64,000 bases of DNA. Origin: Argopecten irradians (taxonomy: Eukaryota > Mollusca > Bivalvia > Pectinida > Pectinidae). Made by a program: the position numbers and the translations under genes. Shown here piece after piece: positions 11,321 through 23,382 of this stretch. Under the pieces are notes generated by a model that was not told where the DNA came from, made no database searches, and was given only the letters and a program-made list of their open reading frames with translations. Within the stretch, counting starts at the first letter, position 1. The number at the start of each line of letters is the position of its first letter. The stretch covers positions 69,110,469-69,174,468 of the forward strand of contig NC_091134.1 of the NCBI RefSeq assembly GCF_041381155.1. The letters run 5' to 3'.

Positions 11321-14300
11321 ATGGTTGACCTAGAGGACATTTTCCCAGAGTTTGGATCTAAGTTACGCCAAAAAGACTTTGTACTGGAAGATGGGTATAC
11401 ATTTCTGAACCATGGATATGTAGGAGCTGTTCCTAAAGCAGTGGTTGAAACCCAGCAAAGGTAAGTGTGTATGGTAGGTGTTTAGTAATAATTCCATCAA
11501 TCATTATAACTGTATAATAAACATCAAGTACTAAAATCATCGATTGTTTGGTCCTCAACATTTTCTATTATTCTTATTTCATAAGGATTTTCATGTTAAC
11601 TGAATAAAAATACTTAAATCCGCTTTAAATTTGTAAACTCCAGCCAAACTATATTTCCTTAATAAATGTATAATCCGGGTAATTTTTTATTTTTTCTTTA
11701 AATTTTTATCATTGATCATAATGCTTGTCAACGAATCTTGAAGTTACGTATATTAGACTATCATTAATCTCCTTTGAATATCACATCATTTAGTGTTCAT
11801 TATGCACATATGGGGCCTACATATATTTGTACAGGAGAATATTTTTCTATGCAATATATTCCATTTGAATATATATCTCTGCAAATCTTAATAATGCACT
11901 ATTACATTATGTACTGCCAGAATTTCAAGGCCGATTATATCGTACAAAACCAACTCGAAACCACAGAAATATAATCTTAACAAACAGTCAGTTATCCAAT
12001 GTCAAATAATAGATAATATTTTACGGAGAATCCTCAGAAAGAACTAAGGAGAAAGTTTGTGGGTCTTGAAAGGGAACGTGTGCTCTGGTATGTTGACCAC
12101 ACCAACCAAATATACCTAGACAAAATCGAGGACAGTCAAAATCTCAAACCATGACAGTGATAACGTAAACACGGAACATAAACATACGCAGTGAACAAGT
12201 CGAACCACATATAAAATATGGTATATACTATTAGGAAAAAAAACGCATGATACAATTTTGTATGTACAGTTTTCTCTATGCATCCTTGCGTTTCTCGAAC
12301 CTTCGTCACCAGTCCAAATTTATCATTGCGATATGAAAAGGATCCTTAGAATATTGAACCAGCTGGGATAGTTGTTTGCAATGCTAAAGTGATTTATTAC
12401 TGTTATTAACAAATCCATTTCCAAAAATCCTCATTTTATTTCCAAAAGTCCCCATTATATTCTTTATATAAATATAAACTGGAGTGTTTATTTGGCGTTT
12501 TTATTTGTTTTGTACCTTACCAATATGCGATTTGATAGAAACACGTCAAAGTGATACTGCTTATATTTATCATGTACAAGTCAATACTACGTAGGGTTTG
12601 ATATATAATACGCATACTGCTGATTCATTTAAAATATACTGAAGAAATAATAATAATGAGGAGTATTTAACTATTTCCTTTATAGATTCCAAGACGAGGC
12701 GAGAAGACAACCAACCAATTCGTTCATGAGAAAGAAGCAATCTAATTGGATAAAGAGTCGTGACTCCGTAGCGGAGTTTCTATACGCCGATCCGGATGAC
12801 GTCGTCCTTGTTCCAAATGTCACTTCAGGTAATTAAATAAATAATATACTACATATGTATTCATGTAATGAAAGAACCAAAATGTTGCTGTGAAGTTGTT
12901 TCAAAGAGAACAAGGTCAATGTATGTTGGTTGTTATCATACAGGTATCAACGCGATTTTGATGTCTATACCTTTCAAGGCTGGAGATACCATATTGGTCA
13001 CAAATCAGGTTTTCCTGTCTACACTGAACGCATGCGCACAGCTCTTACACCATAAAGGTTAGTGAACGTACTGTGTTATTTCCCTCCAGGTTTATAGCTT
13101 TTAAATAGTTTGCTAGATACTTTAAACACTTATTGTTCAAAATAAAAGTAAAATAGATTGAATTTATGTGCTATATATACAATTACAATATATATCAAAA
13201 TACGTTGCTCTACAGTTTATTGTATATTCAATTGATTGTTTTATTAATATTTTGTTGAATTTCTTGGCGAATAAAATCTGTCATTGTTATCAAAAATCAT
13301 TTTATCACCGAATACACGGAATGAATCGAGTTATTACTAAATGTTTGCAGCAGTGGTATAAGTCGTGCACTCTGACAACAGTTCTAGTTATCATTGTTTT
13401 CTATATAGGTATAACGAACAGTGTAGTGGACATCATCCCACCCATCAAGGACACAAATCAAGTGGTCAAACTGTACAGGGATTCGCTGGACAGTATTCCA
13501 AACATCCGGGCAGTTGTGTTAGGTATGTTATGTCATATCCTGCGATGCTTGTTTTCTTTTTCTTATGACGTTGTAATGAATGATGTGCATTTAAAACAAA
13601 TCTTCAGATATTGGCTTTATTTTTCATTTCCTTTTACATATATATATACATGTATGTGTATGTTTCTTTTTCCATTGTAAAATTTAACAATAAAACAACT
13701 AAATGACTGTTTGCCGTCCCTAATAATGCTAGTACGACATAACAGCCTCCAGTATCCTATCGATCATAACCTTGTTCCACTTATGTTCAGTTGATCCTCC
13801 ATCTTTCTCTTAATACCTCGCTATGATGCATGATGTGTTTTTGTAAATCAGGTTTGCATTTTTTTGTAAATTAGGATTGCATTACTTCCCTTGTACTGTA
13901 TTATATGAATAGTAAAATAGGAACCAGTTATAAATTACGTATATGTAACTACTAACTGTTTCAGATTATATATCGTGTCCATTTGCGATAATGTTTCCTG
14001 TGACAGAAATCGTCCAACTTTGTCAGAAGTATAATGTTGTTACAATTGTTGATGGTGCGCATGCTCCAGGACACATCCCTCTCAGTTTAAAACAAACAGA
14101 AGCTGACTTTTTTACAGGTACAGATATATTCCAATTCCAACTAGAAATTATATAAACACAAGGATTTCAATAAGCAAATCTGTACAAATCTAAACATAGG
14201 GATTGTTGACATTTCTGAAATTTTACCCTTTAATACATATTTCTTTCAAGAACTCTTTTGTGTTATCCGCAAATACTTAGTTGGAATGAAATGCAAGCCC

Positions 14301-15533
14301 TAACTGCGATTTTAAAGTGTAAGGGACTTTGATTCTTTAGAAAATCATCTGGTCCTCCTGCTGATCATTAATATCCGCTGAGAGTTAGGCCTACACCGAC
14401 GATAAATCACTTCAAAAACACTTCTCCAATTCATAGTAAAACAGAGGTCTATAAATTAAACTGGTTACTTTAGCGATTCCACTTTTTTGTTTCAGGTAAC
14501 TTCCATAAGTGGCTGTTCGCGCCCTGGGGATGTGCCTTCGTGTGGAAGAACAAGAGGTTGACTTTCCCGCTAAGGTCCCTCACCAGCTCCGCCGCAAATG
14601 CTGATATTGCGTCTCAGTTCTGTATGCAAGGAACCAGAGACGATAGCTGTTTTTATTCCTTACCGACCGCAATACAGTATATTAGAAAAAAAGGAGGACT
14701 TGTGAGTAAATATATCTAGATATAATCAACGACCGAAAATAAAACTGACTTTACGTTTGTCGCAAATACCGCTATTTGTTTATATCACATGATAATGATC
14801 ATCAAGTCTTTCTTTATATATATATATATATTTTTTTTAACAGAAAAAAATCTGAAGGCTGCCACGGTTTTGGCCTTGGGGTCAGCCTTCAAAAATATAA
14901 ACAAATGTTCCCACACAGGAGGGCTCTCATTCACCACACAACTTACATACATGTACTAGATGACTCATCACATTCATACCATCAACATAGACATTTATCA
15001 CAAAAACATCACCTTCACTCAATTTTTCATAGTCTTTTATAATTTTTTTTTAATTTTTTCTTTCAAAGGAGAAAATTTCTGCGTACAATACCCGACTTTT
15101 ACAAATGGCGTCCGAGTACCTTGTAAGGCTGTGGCAGACGAGTACATTAGACATCCCGACCTCCATGGAGCCACCATTCCTAAGGATGGTCCGTCTGCCG
15201 GATATCTATGGATTTAGCACCTCCCAGGTATCTAGTTTACAATTACTATAACGAAAGTTTACATGGGCATGTGATCTATACCTGAAGTTGAATGAAACAT
15301 ACATCTGCCCATTTAAGAAACAGTTTGGTTATAATTAACAGGACGATATCCAATCCCTGATGGACCTAATTTACCATGACCATAACATAGACGTCTGTCT
15401 GAAGTCCGTTAAAGACCAGCTGTACGTCCGTTTGTCTGTTCACATCTACAACTGTCTGGATGATTATAAGAAACTTGGGAATGCTGTCTTGTCGCTGGCG
15501 GATAGAGGAAGACGCAAAGATTACGGATTCTAA
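11321..15533 (+). CDS. Class V PLP-dependent aminotransferase (isopenicillin-N-epimerase-like), copy B, complete
   Basis: Eight coding exons: 11321-11460, 12686-12828, 12944-13057, 13409-13522, 13965-14117, 14496-14701, 15069-15227 and 15342-15533 (TAA). They sum to 1221 nt, or 406 residues. The ATG starts MVDLEDIFPEFG and the exon soon reaches FLNHGYVGAVP, the usual N-terminal substrate/cofactor loop of this family. Exon 5 has VDGAHAPGH (Asp200, His203) and exon 6 has GNFHKW, predicting Lys226 as the PLP Schiff-base residue. There is no signal peptide, so it is probably cytosolic. Length fits the family (about 400). Substrate is unknown; an epimerase, lyase or desulfurase role is possible. 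The gene faces the clusterin-like gene tail to tail. A 3' UTR of about 720 nt would end near the AATAAA at 16250. Confidence 0.92.
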
Positions 15534-16249
15534 TGTGGTATAAAAACTGCGTATACTGCTTTGATATTTAGGTTCGTAATTCAGATGATACTACGTACAA
15601 AATGTAAGTATCCTCACACAGGAGGAGATTCATCTAACACGCCATATAAAGATATTCCTGCTTTCAAATTTCTTTGAACATTAGCTTTTTATATTTAGAC
15701 TATTTTGACTTAAACATATTTTTTATTTATAATTTATCTAGAATGTGATTTGACACGGATTTAACTTCTTACACAATTAATAGGTTCTTATAATCTCCAT
15801 ATGTTAATACTAAAACAGTGTTGATTTCATTTTCAAAAAATATTTCAACACTAATTACGAGGCAATATTGCTACGTACTTACAGCTGTCTATGCTATAGA
15901 TTGATGAACGTTAATGTTTAAACATGCTTTATATGGTAGACTTTATGTTTTTTTCTTTTTTTCTTCTTTTTTTATGAAATGCATGTCAATTCCATTTTTT
16001 TATAAAAGGTAATCACCTAAAATAATATTTGTATACTTTGAAGCGTAAATAAGATGCAAGATTACATTAACATCCTTTATCTATCGCCAAAAATGGACTT
16101 CAAGAAATTTCTTTTTTTCCAAAATATTTGTACGTTATTTGTTATAGTTTTGTCAATGTCCAACACTATCCTATACAGTGTATACGTTTGTTTCGACTGA
16201 TTACCATTGTTTTATTATTGTCGTAATATTTTGTGTGTATTTAGATTAC

Positions 16250-16255
16250 AATAAA
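16250..16255 (+). terminator. Poly(A) signal AATAAA, probably of aminotransferase copy B
   Basis: This canonical AATAAA lies about 720 nt after the copy B stop codon and is followed by T-rich sequence. It lies about 260 bp from the opposing clusterin-like poly(A) signal, as expected for convergent genes. Confidence 0.45.
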
Positions 16256-16513
16256 ATTTTTGTTATTGACAGCAAACGTGTTGTGCATTGTTATAAGAAA
16301 AATGGGGAAAACAAATCTTTCTAACAAAACCAGCCCTTTAAATCAAAGTGGCGTAACTGTGGGGATATGTTAAATTATAGATAGCATGGGGAATCATTAG
16401 AGTAGATCTCTTAAAATGTAACCATTGCAAATAATGTAGAAAACGCTTGAAGTGAAAATGAAGTTAAAAATGATAAGATAAACGCAAACATCTGAAAATA
16501 CTAATATACATTT

Positions 16514-16519
16514 TTTATT
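16514..16519 (-). terminator. Poly(A) signal AATAAA (minus strand) of the clusterin-like gene
   Basis: AATAAA on the minus strand, about 135 nt past the clusterin-like stop at 16652-16654, would give a short 3' UTR. Confidence 0.45.
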
Positions 16520-16651
16520 TGGAAGGATACGTAACAAAGACAACATGATTTATCAATTGCATATGCAGCAGGGGCATTACAATGGAACTATTATTCAAAG
16601 GTACATGAAAACAATGAATCAAATGGATCAGTCCACTTTCGGTAGAATATA

Positions 16652-19600
16652 TCATGGTGTTGCCATCCGAACGGCCCATTCTTTCCAGACTTGCTGAGCG
16701 ATGGGAGAACCGGAAGCTGCTAAGTCGTGCAGTCGTAGAACTGAGGACATCCTAAACGTCGTCGGTATACCTCTGATGTTAGCAGTTATCATAACGTTAC
16801 CGTAGGAGGCCATTGTTGGATCAACCATGACGTCATCAAACTCGACCTACAAAAAGATTAAGGCTTAAAAGTAAAACTCTATAAAATAAAACCAAAGCTT
16901 ACAAGGATGGACACAGAGGGAAAAAATTTGCTAGCTGATCACCTTTACCCTAATTAAAACCATAACAAATCATGTTCCCAGATCATTTACGGAAATATGT
17001 TTTTTTGAATTAAAAAGAGTAATTAGAGTATGATTACCATGGTGATGATGTTCTGGGAGTTGATGACCTCTCCGTAAATCTGGTTGAGCTCATCCATTGA
17101 TTTCTGAATGGCCTTTACCTTGTCCACAAGGTTCCTCCCACAAACTGTACATTTAAAATCAGACTATTAATGACCGTACATAGTTATATAATGTATAGTT
17201 CTTATATGCATTTGTTATTATGTAGATATTATACAAATATAGCATTTTGATGAGGTCGAATCATGGTTATATCGACCAAAGAAAACATATTGACCGAGGA
17301 CGTAGTCCGAGGTCGATATTTTTTCTGTGGTCAATAAAACCATGTATTGACCGAAATCAAAATGCTATAATTGTTTTATTATTTTTCTGGATTTTTTACA
17401 TTTTGAAATGAGTGTGAAACTAAATAAGCACGCATTGCAAATTCTGCTTCGTGAAGACAGTTACAATCTTATAATTTTGTAACAAGTTTAGTTTAAAAAC
17501 AACAAATGAAAACAGTATCAATTGATGCACTTCATGCTTTTATTACATGCACCCGTTGCATGCGTGATTGTAAATTGCATACATGTACTGTACATGTACT
17601 CCATTATACCTGTAGCTCCATGGCGGACACAGTCAATTAAATGTATAGTTTGTTCTTCGTTGAAATAATCCACTTCGACGCCAAACATAAATTAAAGATT
17701 CAGATTGACATTAAGATACATTCTCTTATGCTTAGTACTCCATTTCGTAAAATAAAATCGTATACATACAGAAGGATTAGCTTAGGTCTAATGTTGCTAC
17801 TAGCCTAGGTGGAATTTTTAAAATAAACATCAAATGTATTCACTATCCAATGGCTCCAGTAGAACGAATAATCATACACTGCCTCCACTCCGTTCCCGGC
17901 AGTTAGTGTTGCAAGCCCTGATGTGATCCACATCGGGTACTTTGAGACTGATAAAAAAAAATCGGGTAATATCCTTATGTAACTGTATTGTTCTGACAAC
18001 TATAATCAATATTCAATTCACAAACCGTTCAATTATCATGTTTCATCAACTATTAGTGATAAAATCCAAGGCAAACACAACACATGTATAATTTTGTTCA
18101 AATACGACGCCTTGTTTGATTTACCGGAAACCGTGACGAAATGAAACACTCAAAATATGTTTAAAAGTTTTAAAAAGCCAACAAACTAAGAATAAACATG
18201 GTGAAACTGAACAAATGTAAGTATTATATAAAATTTAGAGAAAAAGAATTTTTAAAGTTCATGTTATAAACTTTGTGACATCATATTTCTTTCGTAGTGA
18301 AATTTGTAGGTCTTTCCATATATGGTACTAGTTGCCATATTTGGAGCGCGAGACTTTCGAACGGGAAGCAACATGGCGGCCAAGTGAGCCGTTTCGGAGA
18401 TGTGAGCCATTCAAAAGTGCTTAAAAACATAATTTAGAAATTGAGGTGGGTAAATAAATTTTGTGTTAAAAATGTTTGATATTGTTGAATTTAATTACAA
18501 AATTACATGACACACATGAAATGTAACATTTTCACCGCTGAAGTTTTGCACCACTACGGTCAATGGGACGGAATAGTAGATCTGACGACGACCATCTGTC
18601 AGAAATTTTCTGTCCGTCGTTCAGAGCTTCGTCATCGCAGCTATGGCTCCAGATGCTTAATGAATGTTATTCGATTATTTCCTACTCTCCTACCGTGATA
18701 ATGTTGAAAATTTAAAAGTTTAAACTGTAGTAATCAGCTGGAAGTCATCATCATCTTTGATAGAAACCAAAACAATCAAAGTCGTCTATCACATTTTGTG
18801 GTTACGCTTTAAACTCAGGTCATCAAAGCGTTTGTTTCAAAGCGCCAGGAACACGAAGCGTTTTGGTAACGTAGATGATTATAGTATCTAAAAATAAACT
18901 ACTTCCGGAAAACTCGTTTTTATTGGTGATCTCGTGGCGTATTTTTGACCAATGAGAAGTGACAAAAAATCCAGAAAAATGATAAAAAATTATTAAACAC
19001 TGGTGTAAGGGTGTACATCTGATGAAACAAATGTCAATTTTACCGTGCAGGCGACAAACTGACAAATGGAACAGCTACACAGACAATATAACAACACTGT
19101 AATCTAAATTATATTAAAATATATCAGACCAAAACCAAATGAAATTCATGTATATCTAGACCTAATTCGGGCCAAGGTCTCACACGGGTGCGATAGGTGA
19201 CAACGGAACATTAATATAAGTTAGACGTACTGCGCAACTCTGTCTTAGTAGCGCTTGAGATCATGATGTCAACCTAAAGCATAGGAATAGGATCTGGAAA
19301 TTGGACGAATTGACTCAGAAAAGAAATAAAGATGTGATTACCTGGAAAATAAATCTCCATAATGGATAAAGGACTTTGATCATCAACATTATGACAGCCA
19401 GTAAGGAAAATAATAAGATATCTGCTTGTTATCTTGCCAACAGTCTTATATCAAAAGGAATATAACTACCAAAATAAAACGGGTTTCCGGATTATTGAGT
19501 TTTATTAGTATAATGTCCCATTAAAAGCCAATGTCATGTAAGGAAGTGCCTGGTTTATTAGTGGAGAGAAGCCGACGTACCCGGAGAAAACCACCGGCCA

Positions 19601-22600
19601 GCGGTTAGTACCTGTAGTAATAGTAACTGCCCCACATGGAATTCAAACTCGCGATCTAGAGAGGAGGGCTTATGGTAACATGTCGAGACATCTTAACCAT
19701 TTGGTCACTTGTCAGATTTTGGTTGATGTACCTGTTACCATGGTATCCTGTCGGGTGCTGGGACATGACGAGCATTGCGGGGTCAGACTGGCACAGTTCT
19801 GGGACAAACTGCCGAACAGGAAGCTACACTCCTGGACCGCGCGTCTCCGTCGTCTACCCATAAATGTCCCGTCTGGAATGTGATAAATAATAATGTAAAT
19901 ATTTTACTACAGTGCCATTAACATTATATCATATGGGCATATGTATAAGGAAAAATATAATGTTGATATTCTACTACATAGACATTATCATTACATCATG
20001 TAGGTCAATGTATTAGGAAAAATATAATGTTGATATTCTACTACATAGACATTACATTATATCATATGGGCATATGTATTAGGAAAAATATAATGTTGAT
20101 ATTCTACTACATAGACATTACATTACATCATATGGGCATATGCATTAGATAAAATAATAATGTTAATATTCTACTACATAAACATTACATTATATCATGT
20201 AGGTCAATGTATTAGGTAAATAATAATGTTAATATTCTACTACATAAACATTATCATTACATCATGTAGGTCAATGTATTAGGTAAATAATAATGTTAAT
20301 ATTCTACTACATAGACATTATCATTACATCATGTAGGTCAATGTATTAGGTAAATAATAATGTTAATATTCTACTACATAGACATTATCATTACATCATG
20401 TAGGTCAATGTATTAGGTGAAATAATAATGTTAATATTCTACTACATAAACATATACATGACATTATGTTAAGATCAGCATTTCGATCCGCCATCTAAAA
20501 TATTAATTATAGGGCTACTTTCAGTCATTTATCAGCTTTCACATCATCAAAGAACAAACATTTGATTTGAAAGCATAAAAAGCTTCACAGCATTAATCAT
20601 TCTTGTTGCTCTATTTACTATTTATCAATTAAAAACATCGACAGAGAAAAAATCCACGACGTGGAAAAGAAATGTAGAGAAGGAATAATTCTTGTTTTAC
20701 AAACTAGTACGATTGATTACCAAACATGTGTGACAAAGACTGTGAGAGTTGTTGGCTGAAATCCTGTCCCCATTGTGACATGGAGTCCCCGAAGGTATTA
20801 AGGTTGTGGTTCATCTGGCCAAGGTTAGCATGTAGCTGGCCCATGGATTGCTGAACACCCTGTCCAATGTTGTGTCCCATCGTTGAGAGAGACTGACTCA
20901 GATGCGCCATCGACTGTTGTAACTGTGCTTTCTCTTCATCTGTCATGTTTCGCACGACATTATTGGCTACATGGTTAAGACCCCCCACGAAGCTCCCGAC
21001 CGCCATGTTGCCTAGATCACCATACACCCTACCGAGGTTAATACGAAGATTGTCGCCGATCTGAGAAATCGAGTTCACCATGAATCCTTCAGGGTTCATA
21101 ATAGTAGAGCACGTGCGGGAAAATTGACTTCCGGTCAAAGAACAGACGGTCACCTGACTATGACCGTTGATATTGTTACTAGATACTGACATTCCGCCGG
21201 GCGAGTGCATGCTAAATGTCAGCGATTGGCATTGTTGGAATCTGAAATAAGAAGAAATGACAATCAATATTACATAGTATATATCGTAATTTTAGCATAC
21301 ATCTTGAAAATCTTTTAAAATTTACTTTTTCCTAACAACAAGTGGGGTGCTGTATGGCTATATGTTGACGTCTAGTCAAGCCTGTTAGCCAGTAGGACGG
21401 TAGGCTGACCATTGCGTAAAGTATATGAAAGAAAGAACAATATTTAAAACCCCTCACCACAGACACCAAAGTGAGTATTTCGGTCTGCCGGTAGGGAATG
21501 CATTCTTAATTGATTACAAAGCATACAAATTAACGAAAAAACAAACAATGCCGTTAAAATGTCATCATTAATGGTATGGGAAAAGAAAATATAAATTATT
21601 AATAATCATTAAACATAACAAATTGTTTTAATATTTCAGACATACAATCAGATAAAGGAAATAAATGTGTATTGAGTGACAGGTTGATGAACACTTACTT
21701 TTGCTGACAAACATTGTCGACACACTGAAGACAGTGACCGAGTGAGTCGTTGACCTTTCTCTGACAGCTGGTCAGTTGTGGCTGGATACCAGCCATGTAC
21801 GTTTTACTGGACTCCAGCTCAGTGGTCACTTTGGTCAGTAAAGCCTTTCTCACCTGTCTGTTTAATGCTGAAATAAAACCATATAGTTGATGGCCATTTA
21901 TCATTAATATAAAAAATTTTGATCAGCTCTTCTGAGAATGTAATCGCCGATGAAACATCGATGATAACCAATCTATATAGCATTAAGTGTAACACAATAA
22001 AGCTTAAAAGTAAAGTAAAACACTCTTCGTAACTAAACATGTTTGTATCTTCCAAATTTTCGACTCATTCGATCTTTCTCAAGGGCAAATCGTACGTATT
22101 CTTTAATTTCCAGTTGTTTTCCTTCTAGTTTTCTTATTGTAAATATGATTAAAGGACAATCTATATTTAAGTTAAGTTTGGGTCCAATCGAGGATATCTC
22201 TTGGAATGGGATCAGACCAAACAAAAGGCGCACTGATTAAATCACCTAAAATAGCAAACATCACTAGAAAACATCATTTCGGTCTAAAAAAAAGTGTAAC
22301 AAGTCGGGGTCTGCATTCTTTAAAACATGTGATCAATATGGACTTCAAACATCTTAACTATAGGAAATCGAATTGCCTCGGTAATTGTGTCATGGCATGC
22401 ATATACACCGAGATGTATAATTAGATCTGACAATAACAGCTCTGGTTAACTAAAATATCTTAAATGGGTTTCAGAAATATGATAAACAACTCTACAGTCT
22501 ATTCAGTCTAATTAGGTTTTATCATATTCTTTCATTTGATATCCATTTATCTGTAAACCCTCTCTAAGATTTATCTAACTTGACAAAAATTGTGAAAATC

Positions 22601-23382
22601 ATTCAAAGGCAAGGCCAAAAGTTTGACCATTTGTAAATATCACGATTTTTGGCAATACAGCCAAAATTTCTTTTGGGTTCTTATTTGACTTTATAATGCA
22701 TTGCATTGTAATTCTTGAAGGTTAAAGAGGTTCCATCGCCGAGAGAGAATAAGCGATACAATTATTGATATTTAATCATGTTATATATATATGTCTAATT
22801 AATACAAAAAATTTAAACAATATATTTTGCATTTGGTGCATGCGCTATCAGTACTTCATTTCATATAAGACATACAATCAAGGAATTTTTCAGGACGCAA
22901 TTAATTATTTTATCTTGAGGTAAAAATAAAAGCTCACAATTTTCAATGGTGGTAATGGTGTAAAGTAAGTAACTTTTGTAACTAAAGAAAAATAAAATTC
23001 GTCTGCTCCTGCTTTTTATTGAGAAAATCTTTAAAATTGCAGGTAACCTTTGACATAAATAAATTTCTTTTTTAATCAGTATAAAAACATATAACTTATG
23101 TCTACTTTTAATGCAAAATAAATCAATATTCATTAATTTATTCGTATATTCCTTATCTATTTACCTTATTTATATGTATTATCTTATTTATAAACCTATT
23201 CATTTATATTACTTATTTTGTTTATCTATTTCATTTATTTTTGTTTTGATATCAGATTCATACTTACTATCGAGATTTGCCGGATCCAGCAGCCGCCTGT
23301 GGGGAACTGTGGGTTGAGGTGGTGCCAATGTGGCTCCCCACACCCCACCTAGAATCGCCAGTCCTAAGATTACCCTCAACAT
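16652..23382 (-). CDS. CLU-like: Clusterin-like secreted chaperone, complete seven-exon gene
   Basis: Exons in transcript order: 23382-23268, 21867-21699, 21241-20721, 19872-19739, 19074-19044, 17144-17038 and 16846-16652 (TGA). All phases match; total 1272 nt, 423 residues (vertebrate clusterin is about 450). Residues 1-17 form a signal peptide (MLRVILGLAILGGVWG). Cys73, 84, 87, 92 and 99 follow the clusterin alpha-chain pattern C-x10-C-x2-C-x4-C-x6/7-C. RRRRR at 275-279 is a furin-type site where clusterin is cut into alpha and beta chains. Cys284, 295, 302 and 305 follow the beta-chain pattern C-x9/10-C-x6-C-x2-C; the fifth partner would be Cys320 or Cys325. Residues 180-268 are Gln/Ser/Met/His-rich and amphipathic, and the C-terminus resembles the clusterin C-terminal strand-helix module. 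Clusterin is an extracellular ATP-independent chaperone; that role here is inferred. The 31-nt exon 5 is the least certain, though both copies keep it and its phases fit. Confidence 0.8.
17234..17373. mobile_element. Palindromic MITE / fold-back element, about 140 bp
   Basis: The two halves are near reverse complements. TAGCATTTTGAT at 17240 pairs with ATCAAAATGCTA ending at 17367, and CATGGTTAT pairs with ATAAAACCATG further in. Inverted repeats of about 60 bp meet at a short centre. It has no ORF and lies in the intron between clusterin-like exons 5 and 6. A target duplication is not clear. Confidence 0.7.
17850..18530 (-). repeat. Unclassified dispersed element, inverted copy in a clusterin-like intron
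   Basis: This is the reverse-complement counterpart of 10180-10800, inside the intron between clusterin-like exons 5 and 6. The opposite orientation shows that it did not arrive with the segmental duplication but moved separately. Confidence 0.7.
19490..19705 (-). mobile_element. tRNA-related SINE in a clusterin-like intron
   Basis: Read on the minus strand it begins with an A-box-like GGTTAAGATGTC, then a degenerate B box (GAGTTTGAATTCC), a GGTGGTTTTCTCCGGGTAC body and a tail ending in GGCTTTTAATGGGACATTA. I associate this architecture with a widespread mollusc SINE group; that is from memory, not a search. It ends about 30 bp from the donor of exon 4 (19739). Confidence 0.6.
19895..20460. 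repeat. 67-bp minisatellite in clusterin-like intron 3, about 8-9 units
   Basis: The phrase ATATTCTACTACATA recurs every 66-68 bp (19971, 20038, 20104, 20171, 20237, 20304, 20371, 20439). Units alternate between ATATGGGCATATG and ATGTAGGTCAATG variants. The array starts about 25 bp upstream of the exon 4 acceptor. Confidence 0.9.
22770..23060. repeat. Dispersed repeat of about 290 bp, copy 1 (clusterin-like intron 1)
   Basis: It matches the reverse complement of 45205-45490 over its length, sharing TATATATGTCTAATTAA, GGTGCATGCGC, GCAATTAATTATTTT and TTTTCAATGGTGGTAATGG. No ORF is credible; probably a non-autonomous transposon. Confidence 0.65.

Noticed and set aside
13168-13680. 170-codon + strand frame
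   Set aside because: It is exon 4 of aminotransferase B (13409-13522) extended by chance into both introns.
20704-21267. Intronless 187-codon gene ending in GNQSY on the minus strand
   Set aside because: This frame is exon 3 of the clusterin-like gene read through its donor (G/GTAATC at 20721); the spliced product keeps the clusterin beta-chain pattern, which the read-through loses.
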